Below, piece by piece: positions 24,084-31,898 of a DNA stretch of 64,000 bases. The translations under genes were made by a program, and so were the position numbers. The stretch covers positions 1 to 64,000 of the forward strand of contig CAZXFA010000003.1 of assembly GCA_964640085.1 (NCBI GenBank), given 5' to 3'. Position 1 is the first letter of the stretch, and each line of letters begins with the position of its first letter. Source of the DNA: CAZXFA01 sp964640085. GTDB taxonomy: Bacteria > Actinomycetota > UBA4738 > HRBIN12. Under the pieces are notes generated by a model. The model was given only the letters and a program-made list of their open reading frames with translations. It had not been told where the DNA came from and did not search any database.

Positions 24084-25520
24084 TCACGCCTCCGAGCCGT
24101 CGACCGGGATATCCAGGCGGAACGTCAGGGCCCCGTCGACGTGGACCGAGACAGACCCCCCCTGGGCTTCGGCTACCCCGAGTGCGACGAACAACCCGAT
24201 CTTGCTCGGCCCGCCCGAGCCGGGCGTCCGGGGACGGAACAGGTGCTCGGCCTGTTCCTGCGTGAGGTCGGTTCCCCGCCGGGAGGCGTCCAGGATCAGT
24301 CGGCCGTCGCTCCTATGCGCGGCTACGCGGACCGGCCCCTCGTTCGTCCACCAGACCAGGGACTCGATGAACGCCTCCAGGACGAGCCGGAGCCGGTCCG
24401 GATCGACGAGGATCTCGACCGTCCCACCCTCCCACCGGATCGGCGGGTGCTCGGGGTCCCGCCCGAGCGACTCGGCCACCTGCTCCACGACCCGGCCGAC
24501 GTTCACACGCTCCGGGAACAGGTCGAGCGATCCGGACGCCAGCCGGGCGGCGTCGACCAGCTGGCGGACGATGGCGTTCAGCCGGTCCGTGTCGAACACG
24601 ATCCCGGTCAGCATGAGCTCCCGCTGCTCGGGCGTCATCTGGTCCCACCGTGTCGACAGCGCGTGGCCGAAGCCCTTCATCGCCGTCAGCGGTGAGCGGA
24701 TGTCGTGGGCCGCGGAGGCGATGATCGTCTCCAGGACGACGCGTGGACCTCCGCGCCGTCGCTTCGCCCATTCGAAGAGGCAGACGGTGGCGGCTCCGGC
24801 CAGGTTCAGCGACTCCGCGCGCCCGAGGATCGGCACGCGTACCGTCGTATCGGCGAGCGATGTGACCTCCGGCGGCAACCCCCGAGCCTCGTTACCGAGG
24901 ACGAAGACCACCGGCTCCTCCAGGTCCATCCCGAACACGTCCTGGTCGCCCCGCGCATCCAGCGCCAGGACACGCATCCCGCGTCGTCGGGCCTCCTCCA
25001 CGGCCGCCCTGGTCGAGACGTCACGGACCACAGGGAGGTGGAACAGCGAGCCGGCCGAGGCCCGTACCGTCTTCGGGTTGTACACGTCCACCGAGGAGGT
25101 GGTGAAGACCACCACGCCCGCGCCGGCCGCGTCGGCCGAGCGCAGGACCGTCCCCGCGTTGCCCGGATCGCGGACCTCGTGGAGCAGGACCATGCAGCCG
25201 GCGGTTCCGGGGATCGCCGGGAGATCCAGGTCGACGAACGGCGACAAGCCGAGTAGCCCTTGGGGTGTGACGGTGGAGGTGAGCTTCCCCATGACCGGCC
25301 CATCGACGTGAACAGCGTCCGCCCCCGAACCCGCCGCCCGAGCGACGAGGGGGTGACCCGGATCGGTGTGGAACAGGGCCAGGAGCCCGGCAGGATGATC
25401 GAGAGCCTCCCCGACCGCCTGGGCCCCCTCGACGAGGAACCGCCGCTCGCGCTCCCGGAAGGTCCGCTTCTTGAGCCGGAGCGCGGCGGCGACCTTCGGG
25501 TTCCGCGGAGACGTGATCAC
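24084..25520 (-). CDS. TrmH/SpoU RNA 2'-O-methyltransferase fused to a histidine-kinase-like module
   Basis: A 478-residue two-part protein. Residues 1-255 are a full SpoU methyltransferase: an L30e-like substrate-binding region, then motif 1 DPGNAGTVLRSADAAG (118-133), motif 2 FVLGNEARGLP (206-216) and motif 3 PILGRAESLNLAGAA (230-244). Residues 260-478 look like a sensor-kinase transmitter: HisKA box AHDIRSPLTAMKGF with His272, then a HATPase-like region. The kinase part appears damaged: the N box lacks its Asn (EAFIESLVWWT), the DxGxG box reads DASRRGTD, while the GLFVALGVAEAQGG helix survives. It may be a pseudokinase. It sits between rplT and pheS in the translation operon. Confidence 0.85.
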   Translation of the reverse strand: MITSPRNPKVAAALRLKKRTFRERERRFLVEGAQAVGEALDHPAGLLALFHTDPGHPLVARAAGSGADAVHVDGPVMGKLTSTVTPQGLLGLSPFVDLDLPAIPGTAGCMVLLHEVRDPGNAGTVLRSADAAGAGVVVFTTSSVDVYNPKTVRASAGSLFHLPVVRDVSTRAAVEEARRRGMRVLALDARGDQDVFGMDLEEPVVFVLGNEARGLPPEVTSLADTTVRVPILGRAESLNLAGAATVCLFEWAKRRRGGPRVVLETIIASAAHDIRSPLTAMKGFGHALSTRWDQMTPEQRELMLTGIVFDTDRLNAIVRQLVDAARLASGSLDLFPERVNVGRVVEQVAESLGRDPEHPPIRWEGGTVEILVDPDRLRLVLEAFIESLVWWTNEGPVRVAAHRSDGRLILDASRRGTDLTQEQAEHLFRPRTPGSGGPSKIGLFVALGVAEAQGGSVSVHVDGALTFRLDIPVDGSEA

Positions 25521-25572
25521 GGGCTCCCTCCGACCGCGATGCGATCGTATCCGGTGCCGGCCGGGCCTGATG

Positions 25573-25932
25573 CTAGGCGGCCAGCGCGTCCTTGGCCGTC
25601 TGGACCAGTTGCCCGAACGCCGCGGGATCGTGCACCGCGATGTCCGCGAGGACCTTCCGGTCGACCTCGACGCCAGCCCGCTGGAGACCGTGGATCAACC
25701 GGGAGTACGAGATCCCGTTCTGGCGGGCGCCTGCCCCGATGCGGGCGATCCACAGCTTCCGGAACTGCGCCTTCCGATCACGCCGGTCGCGGTACGCGTA
25801 CTGGCCGGAGTGCATGAGCTGCTCCTTGGCCACCCGGTACCGGCGCGAACGCGCCCCGTAGTATCCCTTCGCCTTCCGGAGCACCTCCCGCCGCTTCTTC
25901 CTCGCGTGGACCGAACGCCTGACCCGTGCCAC
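25573..25932 (-). CDS. rplT: 50S ribosomal protein L20
   Basis: A 119-residue L20, which binds 23S rRNA early in 50S assembly. The sequence is canonical: MARVRRSVHARKKRREVLR, KGYYGARSRRYRVAKEQLM, and the RIGAGARQNGISYSRLIHGL segment. It is six bases after rpmI in the order infC-rpmI-rplT. In other bacteria L20 represses this operon through its leader; no obvious L20-binding mimic was identified here. Confidence 0.97.
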   Translation of the reverse strand: MARVRRSVHARKKRREVLRKAKGYYGARSRRYRVAKEQLMHSGQYAYRDRRDRKAQFRKLWIARIGAGARQNGISYSRLIHGLQRAGVEVDRKVLADIAVHDPAAFGQLVQTAKDALAA

Positions 25933-25938
25933 CCTCGC

Positions 25939-26127
25939 CTACTCCCCCAGCAGCCGGCGGATCTTCGTGCGCTCGGCCGTGACCTCGGCCCAGCCCTCGA
26001 CGCGACGCCGGCGGCTGCCGCTCTTCTTCCTCAGCATGTGGTTCCCGGTCGCCTTGCGGTGCAGGACCTTCCCCGTGCGGGTGATCCGGAACCGCTTGGC
26101 CGTAGCCCGGTGCGTCTTCTGCTTCAT
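25939..26127 (-). CDS. rpmI: 50S ribosomal protein L35
   Basis: A 62-residue basic ribosomal protein with the family pattern MKQKTHRATAKRFRITRTGK, then HMLRKKSGSRRRR. The length is normal. It lies between infC and rplT on the same strand, with short gaps of 15 and 11 bp, as in nearly all bacteria. Confidence 0.96.
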   Translation of the reverse strand: MKQKTHRATAKRFRITRTGKVLHRKATGNHMLRKKSGSRRRRVEGWAEVTAERTKIRRLLGE

Positions 26128-26142
26128 GCCACCCTCGTTCCC

Positions 26143-26718
26143 TCAGGCGTCCCGCGGCTCGGGCGCGGGAGATGCGGCCGGCTCGGACGCCCGGCCCTTC
26201 TCCGGAGGCCTCTTCGTCGGCGCGATCACCATCACCATGTTCCGTCCATCCTGCTTGGGGGATGCCTCGACCACCGCGGTCTCTCCCAGGTCCTCGACGA
26301 GCCGATCCAGGATCCTGCGTCCGAGCTCCGTGTGAGCCATCTCGCGCCCCCGGAACATGATGGTCACCTTGACCCGCGCTCCTGCGCGGAGGAACCGCTC
26401 GACGTGCCCCTTCTTCGTGGCGTAGTCGTGCGGATCGATCTTCGGGCGGAACTTGATCTCCTTGACCTCGACCCTCGCCTGCTTCTTCCGGGCCTCCTTC
26501 TGGCGGATGTCGCGCTCGTACTTGAACTTCCCGTAGTCCATGATCCGGGCCACGGGCGGGTTGGCCTGCGGCGCCACCTCCACCAGGTCGAGATCCAGTT
26601 CCTGCGCCCTGCGGAGCGCGTCCTGGGTCGAGACGATGCCGATCTGCGCCCCGTCGGGCCCGACCAGTCGGACCTGCGGAGAGCGGATCCGGTCGTTTAT
26701 GCGCGGATCAACCGATAC
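26143..26718 (-). CDS. infC: Translation initiation factor IF-3 with a non-canonical start
   Basis: IF-3 binds the 30S subunit and checks start-codon/initiator-tRNA pairing. Homology is clear from RINDRIRSPQVRLVGPDG through DLDLVEVAPQ, the linker PVARIMDYGKFKYE and the C-terminal domain. The homologous N-terminal part (26584-26718) has no ATG, GTG or TTG in frame after the upstream stop TGA (26725-26727). A near-perfect Shine-Dalgarno, AGGAGGTGAT, lies just before; at proper spacing the codon is GTA (26716-26718), used here as a provisional start. The only nearby ATG (26723-26725) is out of frame by one base. IF-3 genes elsewhere use rare starts such as AUU for autoregulation. A shorter GTG start at 26583 would delete the N domain. 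Confidence 0.9.
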   Translation of the reverse strand, partial: VSVDPRINDRIRSPQVRLVGPDGAQIGIVSTQDALRRAQELDLDLVEVAPQANPPVARIMDYGKFKYERDIRQKEARKKQARVEVKEIKFRPKIDPHDYATKKGHVERFLRAGARVKVTIMFRGREMAHTELGRRILDRLVEDLGETAVVEASPKQDGRNMVMVIAPTKRPPEKGRASEPAASPAPEPRDA

Positions 26719-26744
26719 CCCGCATCACCTCCTACCGATAGGAA

Positions 26745-26766
26745 GGCACCGGACCCCGCCGGTGCC
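26745..26766 (-). promoter_or_regulatory. Leader hairpin before infC
   Basis: GGCACCGG and CCGGTGCC form an 8-bp stem around a 6-base loop, 12 bp before the infC Shine-Dalgarno and 30 bp after the presumed -10. It could be an attenuator or translation-control element for the infC-rpmI-rplT operon. A smaller CCTA-TCGG-TAGG hairpin follows immediately. Confidence 0.45.
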
Positions 26767-26796
26767 TCGTGGACCACCCAAGAACCGCTCGCCCAG

Positions 26797-26825
26797 AGTA
26801 TAGGTGCAGGCCAGGACGGTGTCGA
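26797..26825 (-). promoter_or_regulatory. Promoter of the infC operon
   Basis: TCGACA (26820-26825), 17-bp spacer, TATACT (26797-26802) on the minus strand, about 80 bp before infC. The -10 is nearly ideal. The remaining gap up to 26940 shows no gene. Confidence 0.65.
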
Positions 26826-26940
26826 CGGGTGTCGGATGGCCCTCCTGGTTGCTGGACCACGTCACGGTGCCGCGCTCGCTCGATCGAACCTCCACGCCAC
26901 GAGGGCGCCGCGGAGCCTAGCACGAGCCCACGGAGCCGTC

Positions 26941-26959
26941 GATGGGCCGTTCGCCCATC
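26941..26959 (-). terminator. Hairpin at the end of the riboflavin operon
   Basis: GATGGGC and GCCCATC form a 7-bp stem around a 5-base loop that overlaps the stop codon of the last rib-operon gene. It has no T run, so it may act as a Rho-assisted terminator or a transcript stabiliser. Confidence 0.4.
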
Positions 26960-27308
26960 ACCAGTCGGGGTCGAGCGGTCGCCCGTAGTCGTCCTCGAGC
27001 CGGAGCGTGTCGTCTTCGGTCGTGTAGCCGTACGCGATCTCCAGTACGCGTCCCCGCGAGGAGCCTTGGTTGGCGAGCCGGTGGGTGGTCTCGGCGGAGA
27101 CCATGAACTCGTCCCCCGGCTGGGCCTCCACCACCTTGTTCCCGATCTGGACGGTGAGCCCGGGGTCCAGGACCACCCACATCTCGTCGCGCATCTGGTG
27201 GTAGTGCACGCTGGTCTCCTGGCCCGCCTCGACCGTGATCACCCGGACCGAGCTCGGCTGGTTCAGGGCGTAGGTCACCACCTTGCCCCAGGGCTTGTCG
27301 ATGATCAC
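26958..27308 (-). CDS. Cupin-domain protein (mannose-6-phosphate isomerase type II C-terminal-like)
   Basis: A 116-residue single-domain cupin. The metal-binding cupin motif 1 appears as QETSVHYHQMRDEMWVVLDPG and motif 2 as PGDEFMVSAETTHRLAN. It resembles the isomerase domain of GMP/isomerase bifunctional proteins, but sugar isomerase activity is not proven by sequence. GTG 27308 overlaps the ribH stop as GTGA, so it is cotranslated with the riboflavin genes and may act on or sense a related metabolite. The function is unknown. Confidence 0.8.
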   Translation of the reverse strand: MIIDKPWGKVVTYALNQPSSVRVITVEAGQETSVHYHQMRDEMWVVLDPGLTVQIGNKVVEAQPGDEFMVSAETTHRLANQGSSRGRVLEIAYGYTTEDDTLRLEDDYGRPLDPDW

Positions 27309-27784
27309 CCCGATCCCTCCATCGGCATCTGCTCCAGGAGCGAGGCCATCTCCATCGCGGCCATCGCAGAGTCCCAGCCCCGGTTGCCGTGCCGGCCACC
27401 GGCCCGATCCATCGCCTGCTCGAACGTGTCGGTGGTGAGGACGCCGAAGATCACCGGCACACCCGTCTCCAGACCGGCGGCGCGGATCCCCGCGGCGGCC
27501 TGCTGGGCCACGTGATCGAAGTGCGTGGTCTCGCCCCGGATCACCGCACCCAGGCACACGACGGCGTCGTACCCACCGGCGCCGGCCAGGCGCCGGGCCA
27601 CCAATGGGAGCTCGAACGCGCCCGGCACCCAGGCGACGTCCAGGCCATCCTCCGCCACCTCGTGGCCGCGGAAGCCGTCGAGGGCCCCTTCGAGCAGCTT
27701 CGCCGTGACGACCTCGTTGAAGCGTGAGACCACGATCGCGAACCGGCGTCCGCGTCCGGCGGCCCGTCCCCGCAGCGGGCTCAC
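27305..27784 (-). CDS. ribH: 6,7-dimethyl-8-ribityllumazine synthase
   Basis: A 159-residue lumazine synthase, which condenses the ribityl-pyrimidine with 3,4-dihydroxy-2-butanone 4-phosphate. Recognisable parts: FAIVVSRFNEVVTAKLLEGA, WVPGAFELPLVARRLAG, VCLGAVIRGETTHFDHVAQQ and VPVIFGVLTTDTFEQAMDRAGG with the catalytic His (FDH). The GTG start at 27784 overlaps the ribBA stop. It is the penultimate gene of the FMN-riboswitch-controlled operon. Confidence 0.96.
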   Translation of the reverse strand: MSPLRGRAAGRGRRFAIVVSRFNEVVTAKLLEGALDGFRGHEVAEDGLDVAWVPGAFELPLVARRLAGAGGYDAVVCLGAVIRGETTHFDHVAQQAAAGIRAAGLETGVPVIFGVLTTDTFEQAMDRAGGRHGNRGWDSAMAAMEMASLLEQMPMEGSG

Positions 27785-29052
27785 GGCGCCTCACCGGCTC
27801 CCACCCCCACGTCGGGCTCGAGGTTGCCCAGGAGGTGCCCGAGCTTCTCCTGCTTGGTCTTCAGGTAGCCGATGTTCCGCGGGTTCGGGTTCGTCTCCAG
27901 GGGCACGCGCTCCAGGATCGACAGCCCGTAGCCTTCGAGGCCGGCGCGCTTGGCCGGGTTGTTCGTGAGGAGCCGCATCGTCCGTACGCCAAGATCGACC
28001 AGGATCTGGGCCCCGACGCCGTATTCGCGGGGGTCGGCGGGGAACCCGAGCTCGACGTTCGCCTCCACCGTGTCTCGACCGAGCTCCTGGAGCTGGTAGG
28101 CCCGGAACTTGTGGGTCAGTCCGATCGCACGTCCCTCGTGGCCCCGGATGTAGAGGATGACTCCGCGCCCCTCCCGTCCGATCGCTCCCACGGCGCTCTC
28201 GAGCTGGGCCCCGCAGTCGCACCGGAGCGAGCCGAACACGTCCCCGGTGAGGCACTCGGAGTGGACCCGGACCATGATCGCCTCACCGTCCCCCACCTCC
28301 CCGAGCACCATGGCCACGTGCACCTGACCGTCGACCAGGCTCTCGTACGTGTAGGCGACGAACTCTCCGTACTCGGTCGGGATCTGGGCCTCGGCCGTAC
28401 GGCGTACCAGATGTTCCCGGCGGCGCCGGTGCTCGATCAGATCGGCGATGGAGATGATCCGGAGGTCGTGCTCGGCCGCGACCCGGAGGAGCTCGGGGAG
28501 CCGGGCCATCGAGCCATCGGGGTGCAGGACCTCGCACAGCACGCCCGCCGGGTAGAGCCCGGAGAGCCTCGCGAGGTCCACGGTGGCCTCCGTGTGACCG
28601 GCGCGTCTGAGGACCCCTCCCTCCTGGGCCATCAGCGGGAAGACGTGCCCAGGCATCCGGATGTCCTCCGGCCGGAGGGACGGGTCCGCGACCGACTGCA
28701 CGGTGGCCGCGCGATCGAAGGCACTGGTCCCGGTCGTGGTCCGTCCCTGCACATCGATCGACACCGCGAACGCGGTCCCGTGGCTCTCGTTGTTCTTGGA
28801 GACCATCAACGGGATCCGCAGCTCCTCGAGCCGCTGCTGGGTGACCGGCATGCACACGATCCCCCGGCCGTGGGTGACCATGAAGTTGATCGCCTCCGGC
28901 GTGGCCATCTCGGCCGCCATGACGAAGTCGCCCTCGTTCTCTCGGTCGGCGTCATCGACGACGATGACGATCCTGCCGGCTCGGATGTCCGCGATGGCCT
29001 CCTCGATAGAGGCGAACACCCCCCGGCTCGCCCGGTCCTGTCCGTCGTTCAT
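27781..29052 (-). CDS. ribBA: Bifunctional 3,4-dihydroxy-2-butanone 4-phosphate synthase / GTP cyclohydrolase II
   Basis: A 423-residue fusion feeding both branches of riboflavin synthesis. Residues 1-215 are RibB: VDDADRENEGDFVMAAEMA and the HTEATVDLARL region. Residues 220-423 are RibA with the zinc cysteines SECLTGDVFGSLRCDCG, the GTP-binding YIRGHEGRAIGL segment, and the LTNNPAKRAGLEGYGL tail. ATG 29052 overlaps the ribE stop as ATGA. The bifunctional arrangement is normal for Actinobacteria. Confidence 0.96.
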   Translation of the reverse strand: MNDGQDRASRGVFASIEEAIADIRAGRIVIVVDDADRENEGDFVMAAEMATPEAINFMVTHGRGIVCMPVTQQRLEELRIPLMVSKNNESHGTAFAVSIDVQGRTTTGTSAFDRAATVQSVADPSLRPEDIRMPGHVFPLMAQEGGVLRRAGHTEATVDLARLSGLYPAGVLCEVLHPDGSMARLPELLRVAAEHDLRIISIADLIEHRRRREHLVRRTAEAQIPTEYGEFVAYTYESLVDGQVHVAMVLGEVGDGEAIMVRVHSECLTGDVFGSLRCDCGAQLESAVGAIGREGRGVILYIRGHEGRAIGLTHKFRAYQLQELGRDTVEANVELGFPADPREYGVGAQILVDLGVRTMRLLTNNPAKRAGLEGYGLSILERVPLETNPNPRNIGYLKTKQEKLGHLLGNLEPDVGVGAGEAP

Positions 29053-29636
29053 GACCCTCTCCCGTCCACGACTGCCTCCACGTACTTCGCGATCACGTCG
29101 ACCTCCAGGTTCACCGGATCCCCGACGGCGGTACGCCCGAGCGTGGTCGCCTCGAGGGTGTGCGGGATAAGGGCCACCGAGAAGGTCGACCCCTCCAGCG
29201 TGGCCACGGTGAGGCTCACACCGTCGACGCTCACCGAGCCCTTGGGGACCAGGTACCGGCGGAGCCCCTCGGGGGTGCCGATCGTGATCCACGCCCCCCC
29301 GTCGCCCGCCGGCTCGAAGCCCGCGACCTCCCCGACGCCGTCGACGTGACCCTGCACGAGGTGCCCTCCGAGACGGCTGGAGAGCGTCACCGGACGCTCC
29401 AGGTTCACGGGGTGCCCCTCGGCCAGGCGCGCGAAGCTCGTCCTCCGCAGGGTCTCCTCCGAGAGATCGAACGCCAGGTACCCGTGGCCGCGTTCCGCCA
29501 CGGTGAGGCAGACGCCGTTGACGGCCACGGAGGCGCCGACCTCCGAGTCCGAGTTGACGGTCCGGCACCGGACGGAGAGCCGGGTGGGCGAGATCGCCAG
29601 GACCGTGCCCCGCTCCTCAACGATGCCGGTGAACAT
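29049..29636 (-). CDS. ribE: Riboflavin synthase alpha chain
   Basis: A 195-residue enzyme that dismutates two lumazines into riboflavin. Two homologous barrels are visible: MFTGIVEERGTVLAI ... VNGVCLTVAE, and GGHLVQGHVDGVGEV ... VDGVSLTVATLEG. The start overlaps the ribD end by 20 bp and the stop overlaps ribBA, so the rib genes are tightly packed. It is under the upstream FMN riboswitch. Confidence 0.96.
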   Translation of the reverse strand: MFTGIVEERGTVLAISPTRLSVRCRTVNSDSEVGASVAVNGVCLTVAERGHGYLAFDLSEETLRRTSFARLAEGHPVNLERPVTLSSRLGGHLVQGHVDGVGEVAGFEPAGDGGAWITIGTPEGLRRYLVPKGSVSVDGVSLTVATLEGSTFSVALIPHTLEATTLGRTAVGDPVNLEVDVIAKYVEAVVDGRGS

Positions 29637-30717
29637 CGGCCTCCACCCTCAGGTCTTCCCCGATCCGGTCGAACGAGCGCACGCGCAACCCGACCGCGTT
29701 GGCGATCGGCGCGAAGCCGCGGCCCCCCAGCACGGTGGGCGATCCCTCCCCGCCGATCAGCTTGGGAGCCAGGTACAGGATCACGCGGTCCACGACCCCC
29801 TCCTCGACCGCGGCGAAGGCCAGCGTCGGCCCGCCCTCCAGCAGCAGGCCCTGGACGTCCCGCTTCCCCAGGTCGCGGACGAGCTCCCCGAGCGGGACGC
29901 CGGTCCCCTCGGGCTCGTACACGAGGAGCTCGGCCCCCGCCCGCGCCCACTCCCCCCGACGCTCATCCGAGGCCAGCGGCGTCGTGGCGACCAACGTGGG
30001 AGCGGCCCGATCGAACAGGTCGCCGGTCGTCGGGACGCGACCCCGCCCGTCCACCAGCACCCGGAGGGGGGGCCGCCCGCGGTAGCCCGGCTCACGGACC
30101 GTGAGCGACGGATCGTCGACGAGCGCGGTACCGGCCCCGACCACGATCGCGTCGGACCAGGCGCGAAGGCGGTGCACGTCCGCGCGGGCGGCCTCCCCGG
30201 TGATCCAACGGGATGAGCCGTCGCGCGCCGCGACCTTCCCATCCAGGGAGGCCGCCATCTTCCATACCACGAAGGGCAGCCCCGTCCGCACGTGCTTGAC
30301 GAAGGCCTCGTTCTGACGGGCGACCTCTTCCGCCAGGAGGCCCTCCGCGACCTCGATCCCCCGGGCCCGTAGCTCCTGGAAGCCCGAACCGTCGACGATC
30401 GGGTTGGGGTCGCGCATCGCGGCGACCACGCGGCCGATCCCCGCTCGCACGATGGCGGCCGTGCAGGGAGGGGTGCGTCCAGTGTGGTCGCAGGGTTCGA
30501 CGGACGTGTAGAGCGTGGCGCCGTGCGCGCCCTCCCCGGCTGCCGCGAGCGCGACCACCTCAGCGTGCGGATGGCCAGGTCCCTCGTGCCAGCCCTCGCC
30601 GATCACCCGACCGTCGGACGAAACGATGACGGCCCCGACAAGCGGGTTGGGCGAGACCACCCCCCGGCCGCGCTCCGCGAGGGCGATCGCCCGCTCGATG
30701 TACGCCTGGTCCGACAC
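29617..30717 (-). CDS. ribD: Bifunctional diaminohydroxyphosphoribosylaminopyrimidine deaminase / reductase
   Basis: A 366-residue two-step enzyme. The deaminase part has the zinc ligands in HAEVVALAAAGEGAH and PCDHTGRTPPC; the reductase part (about 140-366) has KMAASLDGKVAARDGSSRWI and the LLLEGGPTLAFA NADPH site. GTG 30717 was chosen because GGAGG stands seven bases upstream and the typical SDQAYIERAIALAERG follows; an upstream ATG at 30747 has no ribosome site. It is the first gene behind the FMN riboswitch. Confidence 0.95.
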   Translation of the reverse strand: MSDQAYIERAIALAERGRGVVSPNPLVGAVIVSSDGRVIGEGWHEGPGHPHAEVVALAAAGEGAHGATLYTSVEPCDHTGRTPPCTAAIVRAGIGRVVAAMRDPNPIVDGSGFQELRARGIEVAEGLLAEEVARQNEAFVKHVRTGLPFVVWKMAASLDGKVAARDGSSRWITGEAARADVHRLRAWSDAIVVGAGTALVDDPSLTVREPGYRGRPPLRVLVDGRGRVPTTGDLFDRAAPTLVATTPLASDERRGEWARAGAELLVYEPEGTGVPLGELVRDLGKRDVQGLLLEGGPTLAFAAVEEGVVDRVILYLAPKLIGGEGSPTVLGGRGFAPIANAVGLRVRSFDRIGEDLRVEADVHRHR

Positions 30718-30795
30718 GCGCACGCCTCCGCTCTGGGGCGTGGGCATCGGGTGGGGCAGAGGCGGCGGCCGTCCGGCCGCTGCCGATCCCGCCCG

Positions 30796-30915
30796 TCCTC
30801 TCCCATCCCGACTTTCACGGTCGGTCCCGGGATCTCACCGGGTCCACCCCCGAGTGGCTCCCGAGGGGTCGCGGACTGTCACCGCCGGTGGGGAGTTGCA
30901 CCCCGCCCCGAAGAC
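30796..30915 (-). promoter_or_regulatory. FMN riboswitch (RFN element)
   Basis: The minus strand carries the conserved RFN core: CTTCGGGGCGGGGTG at the 5' side, CCCACCGGCGGTGACAGTCC, a variable arm, GGTGAGATCCCGGGACCGAC, GTGAAAGTC and the closing GGATGGGAGAGGAC. It lies in the 5' leader of ribD, about 80 bases before its start. A GCGGCC/GGCCGC hairpin (GCGGCCGGACGGCCGC) between the aptamer and ribD is the likely expression platform; without a T run after it, translational control by hiding the ribD Shine-Dalgarno is more likely than termination. FMN binding should shut off the whole rib operon. Confidence 0.95.
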
Positions 30916-30932
30916 AGGCTCTTCCGAGCCTG

Positions 30933-30938
30933 AGTATA
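30933..30938 (-). promoter_or_regulatory. Candidate -10 of the riboflavin operon
   Basis: TATACT on the minus strand lies 18 bp before the riboswitch and just before a small AGGCTC/GAGCCT hairpin (30916-30931). No good -35 is seen. It falls in the gap between the upstream response regulator stop and the riboswitch. Confidence 0.5.
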
Positions 30939-30965
30939 CGGGTCGCCGGGTCGGTGCTCCAGGGG

Positions 30966-31898
30966 TCAGACCGACTGCCGTCGGTCGATCGCGTACGAGG
31001 AGCGCACCTCGCGCTTGGCGAACTGCTTCATCTCGGTCGCCACCGCGACCGCCTCGCCGTAGTGGGCGAACCGGCGGACGTGCGTGGTGGCTACCCCTAC
31101 CGAGATGCACACGAGGGGGATCCGCTGGAGCTCGCCGCGTCGGTCCTCGACCTCCACGAACCCGCGGCGGACGTCCTCCTCCTCGTAGTACAGGGAGATC
31201 TGTTCGTCGAACCGTTCGACGATCCTCTTGGCGGCGTCCTCGGCCACCTCCGGCGGGACGGCGGCCACGAAGTCGTCTCCCCCGACGTGCCCGACGAACC
31301 CGTCGGTGCCGGCCAGCTCGGCGACCGCGTCCTGGACCACGCGGGCCGCCCCCTGAATCAGCCGATCGCCGCGCACGAACCCCTTCTGATCGTTGTACGC
31401 CTTGAAGTTGTCGAGGTCCGCGTAGAGCACGGCGAACTGCCGATCCTCGCGCACCATCCGTTCGATCTCTTCCTGGATGCGGATGTTCCCCGGCAGACCG
31501 GTGAGCGGAGAGAGGTTCCTCATCTCCTTGGCCCGTCGGAGCGTGCCCTTGACGCGCGCCAGCAGCTCGATCGGGTCGAAGGGCTTGATGATGTAGTCGT
31601 CCGCCCCGGCCGTCAGACCCAGCACCTTGTCCGTGGACAGGGCCTTGGCCGTGAGCATGATGATCGAGGCATTGGCCGTCTGGGGGTTCCGGCGCAGCCG
31701 CTGGGCGACCTCGAACCCGTCGATCCTGGGCATCATGACGTCCAGCAGCACCAGGTCCGGCCGCAGCTCCAACGCTCGCGTCAGCGCCTCCTCGCCGTCG
31801 GAGGCCACGGATACCTCGTATCCGGCGCTACGGAGGTTGACCTCGACGAACCGCGCGATGTCCGGATCGTCGTCCACGACCAGGACGGTCTCGGGCAT
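30966..31898 (-). CDS. Response regulator with GGDEF output domain
   Basis: A 310-residue protein with an N-terminal receiver (VVDDDP at 8-13, phosphoacceptor Asp53 in LLDVMMP, Thr83, Lys105) and a C-terminal GGDEF-type domain. The signature is GGDDF at 206-210, preceded by YADLDNFKAYNDQKGFVRGD, so the metal- and GTP-binding residues look intact and diguanylate cyclase activity is plausible. No obvious inhibitory RxxD stands at the usual place. Its kinase is not encoded nearby, unless it is the distant TrmH-kinase fusion, which is speculative. It is coupled to rpe by ATGA. Confidence 0.88.
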   Translation of the reverse strand: MPETVLVVDDDPDIARFVEVNLRSAGYEVSVASDGEEALTRALELRPDLVLLDVMMPRIDGFEVAQRLRRNPQTANASIIMLTAKALSTDKVLGLTAGADDYIIKPFDPIELLARVKGTLRRAKEMRNLSPLTGLPGNIRIQEEIERMVREDRQFAVLYADLDNFKAYNDQKGFVRGDRLIQGAARVVQDAVAELAGTDGFVGHVGGDDFVAAVPPEVAEDAAKRIVERFDEQISLYYEEEDVRRGFVEVEDRRGELQRIPLVCISVGVATTHVRRFAHYGEAVAVATEMKQFAKREVRSSYAIDRRQSV

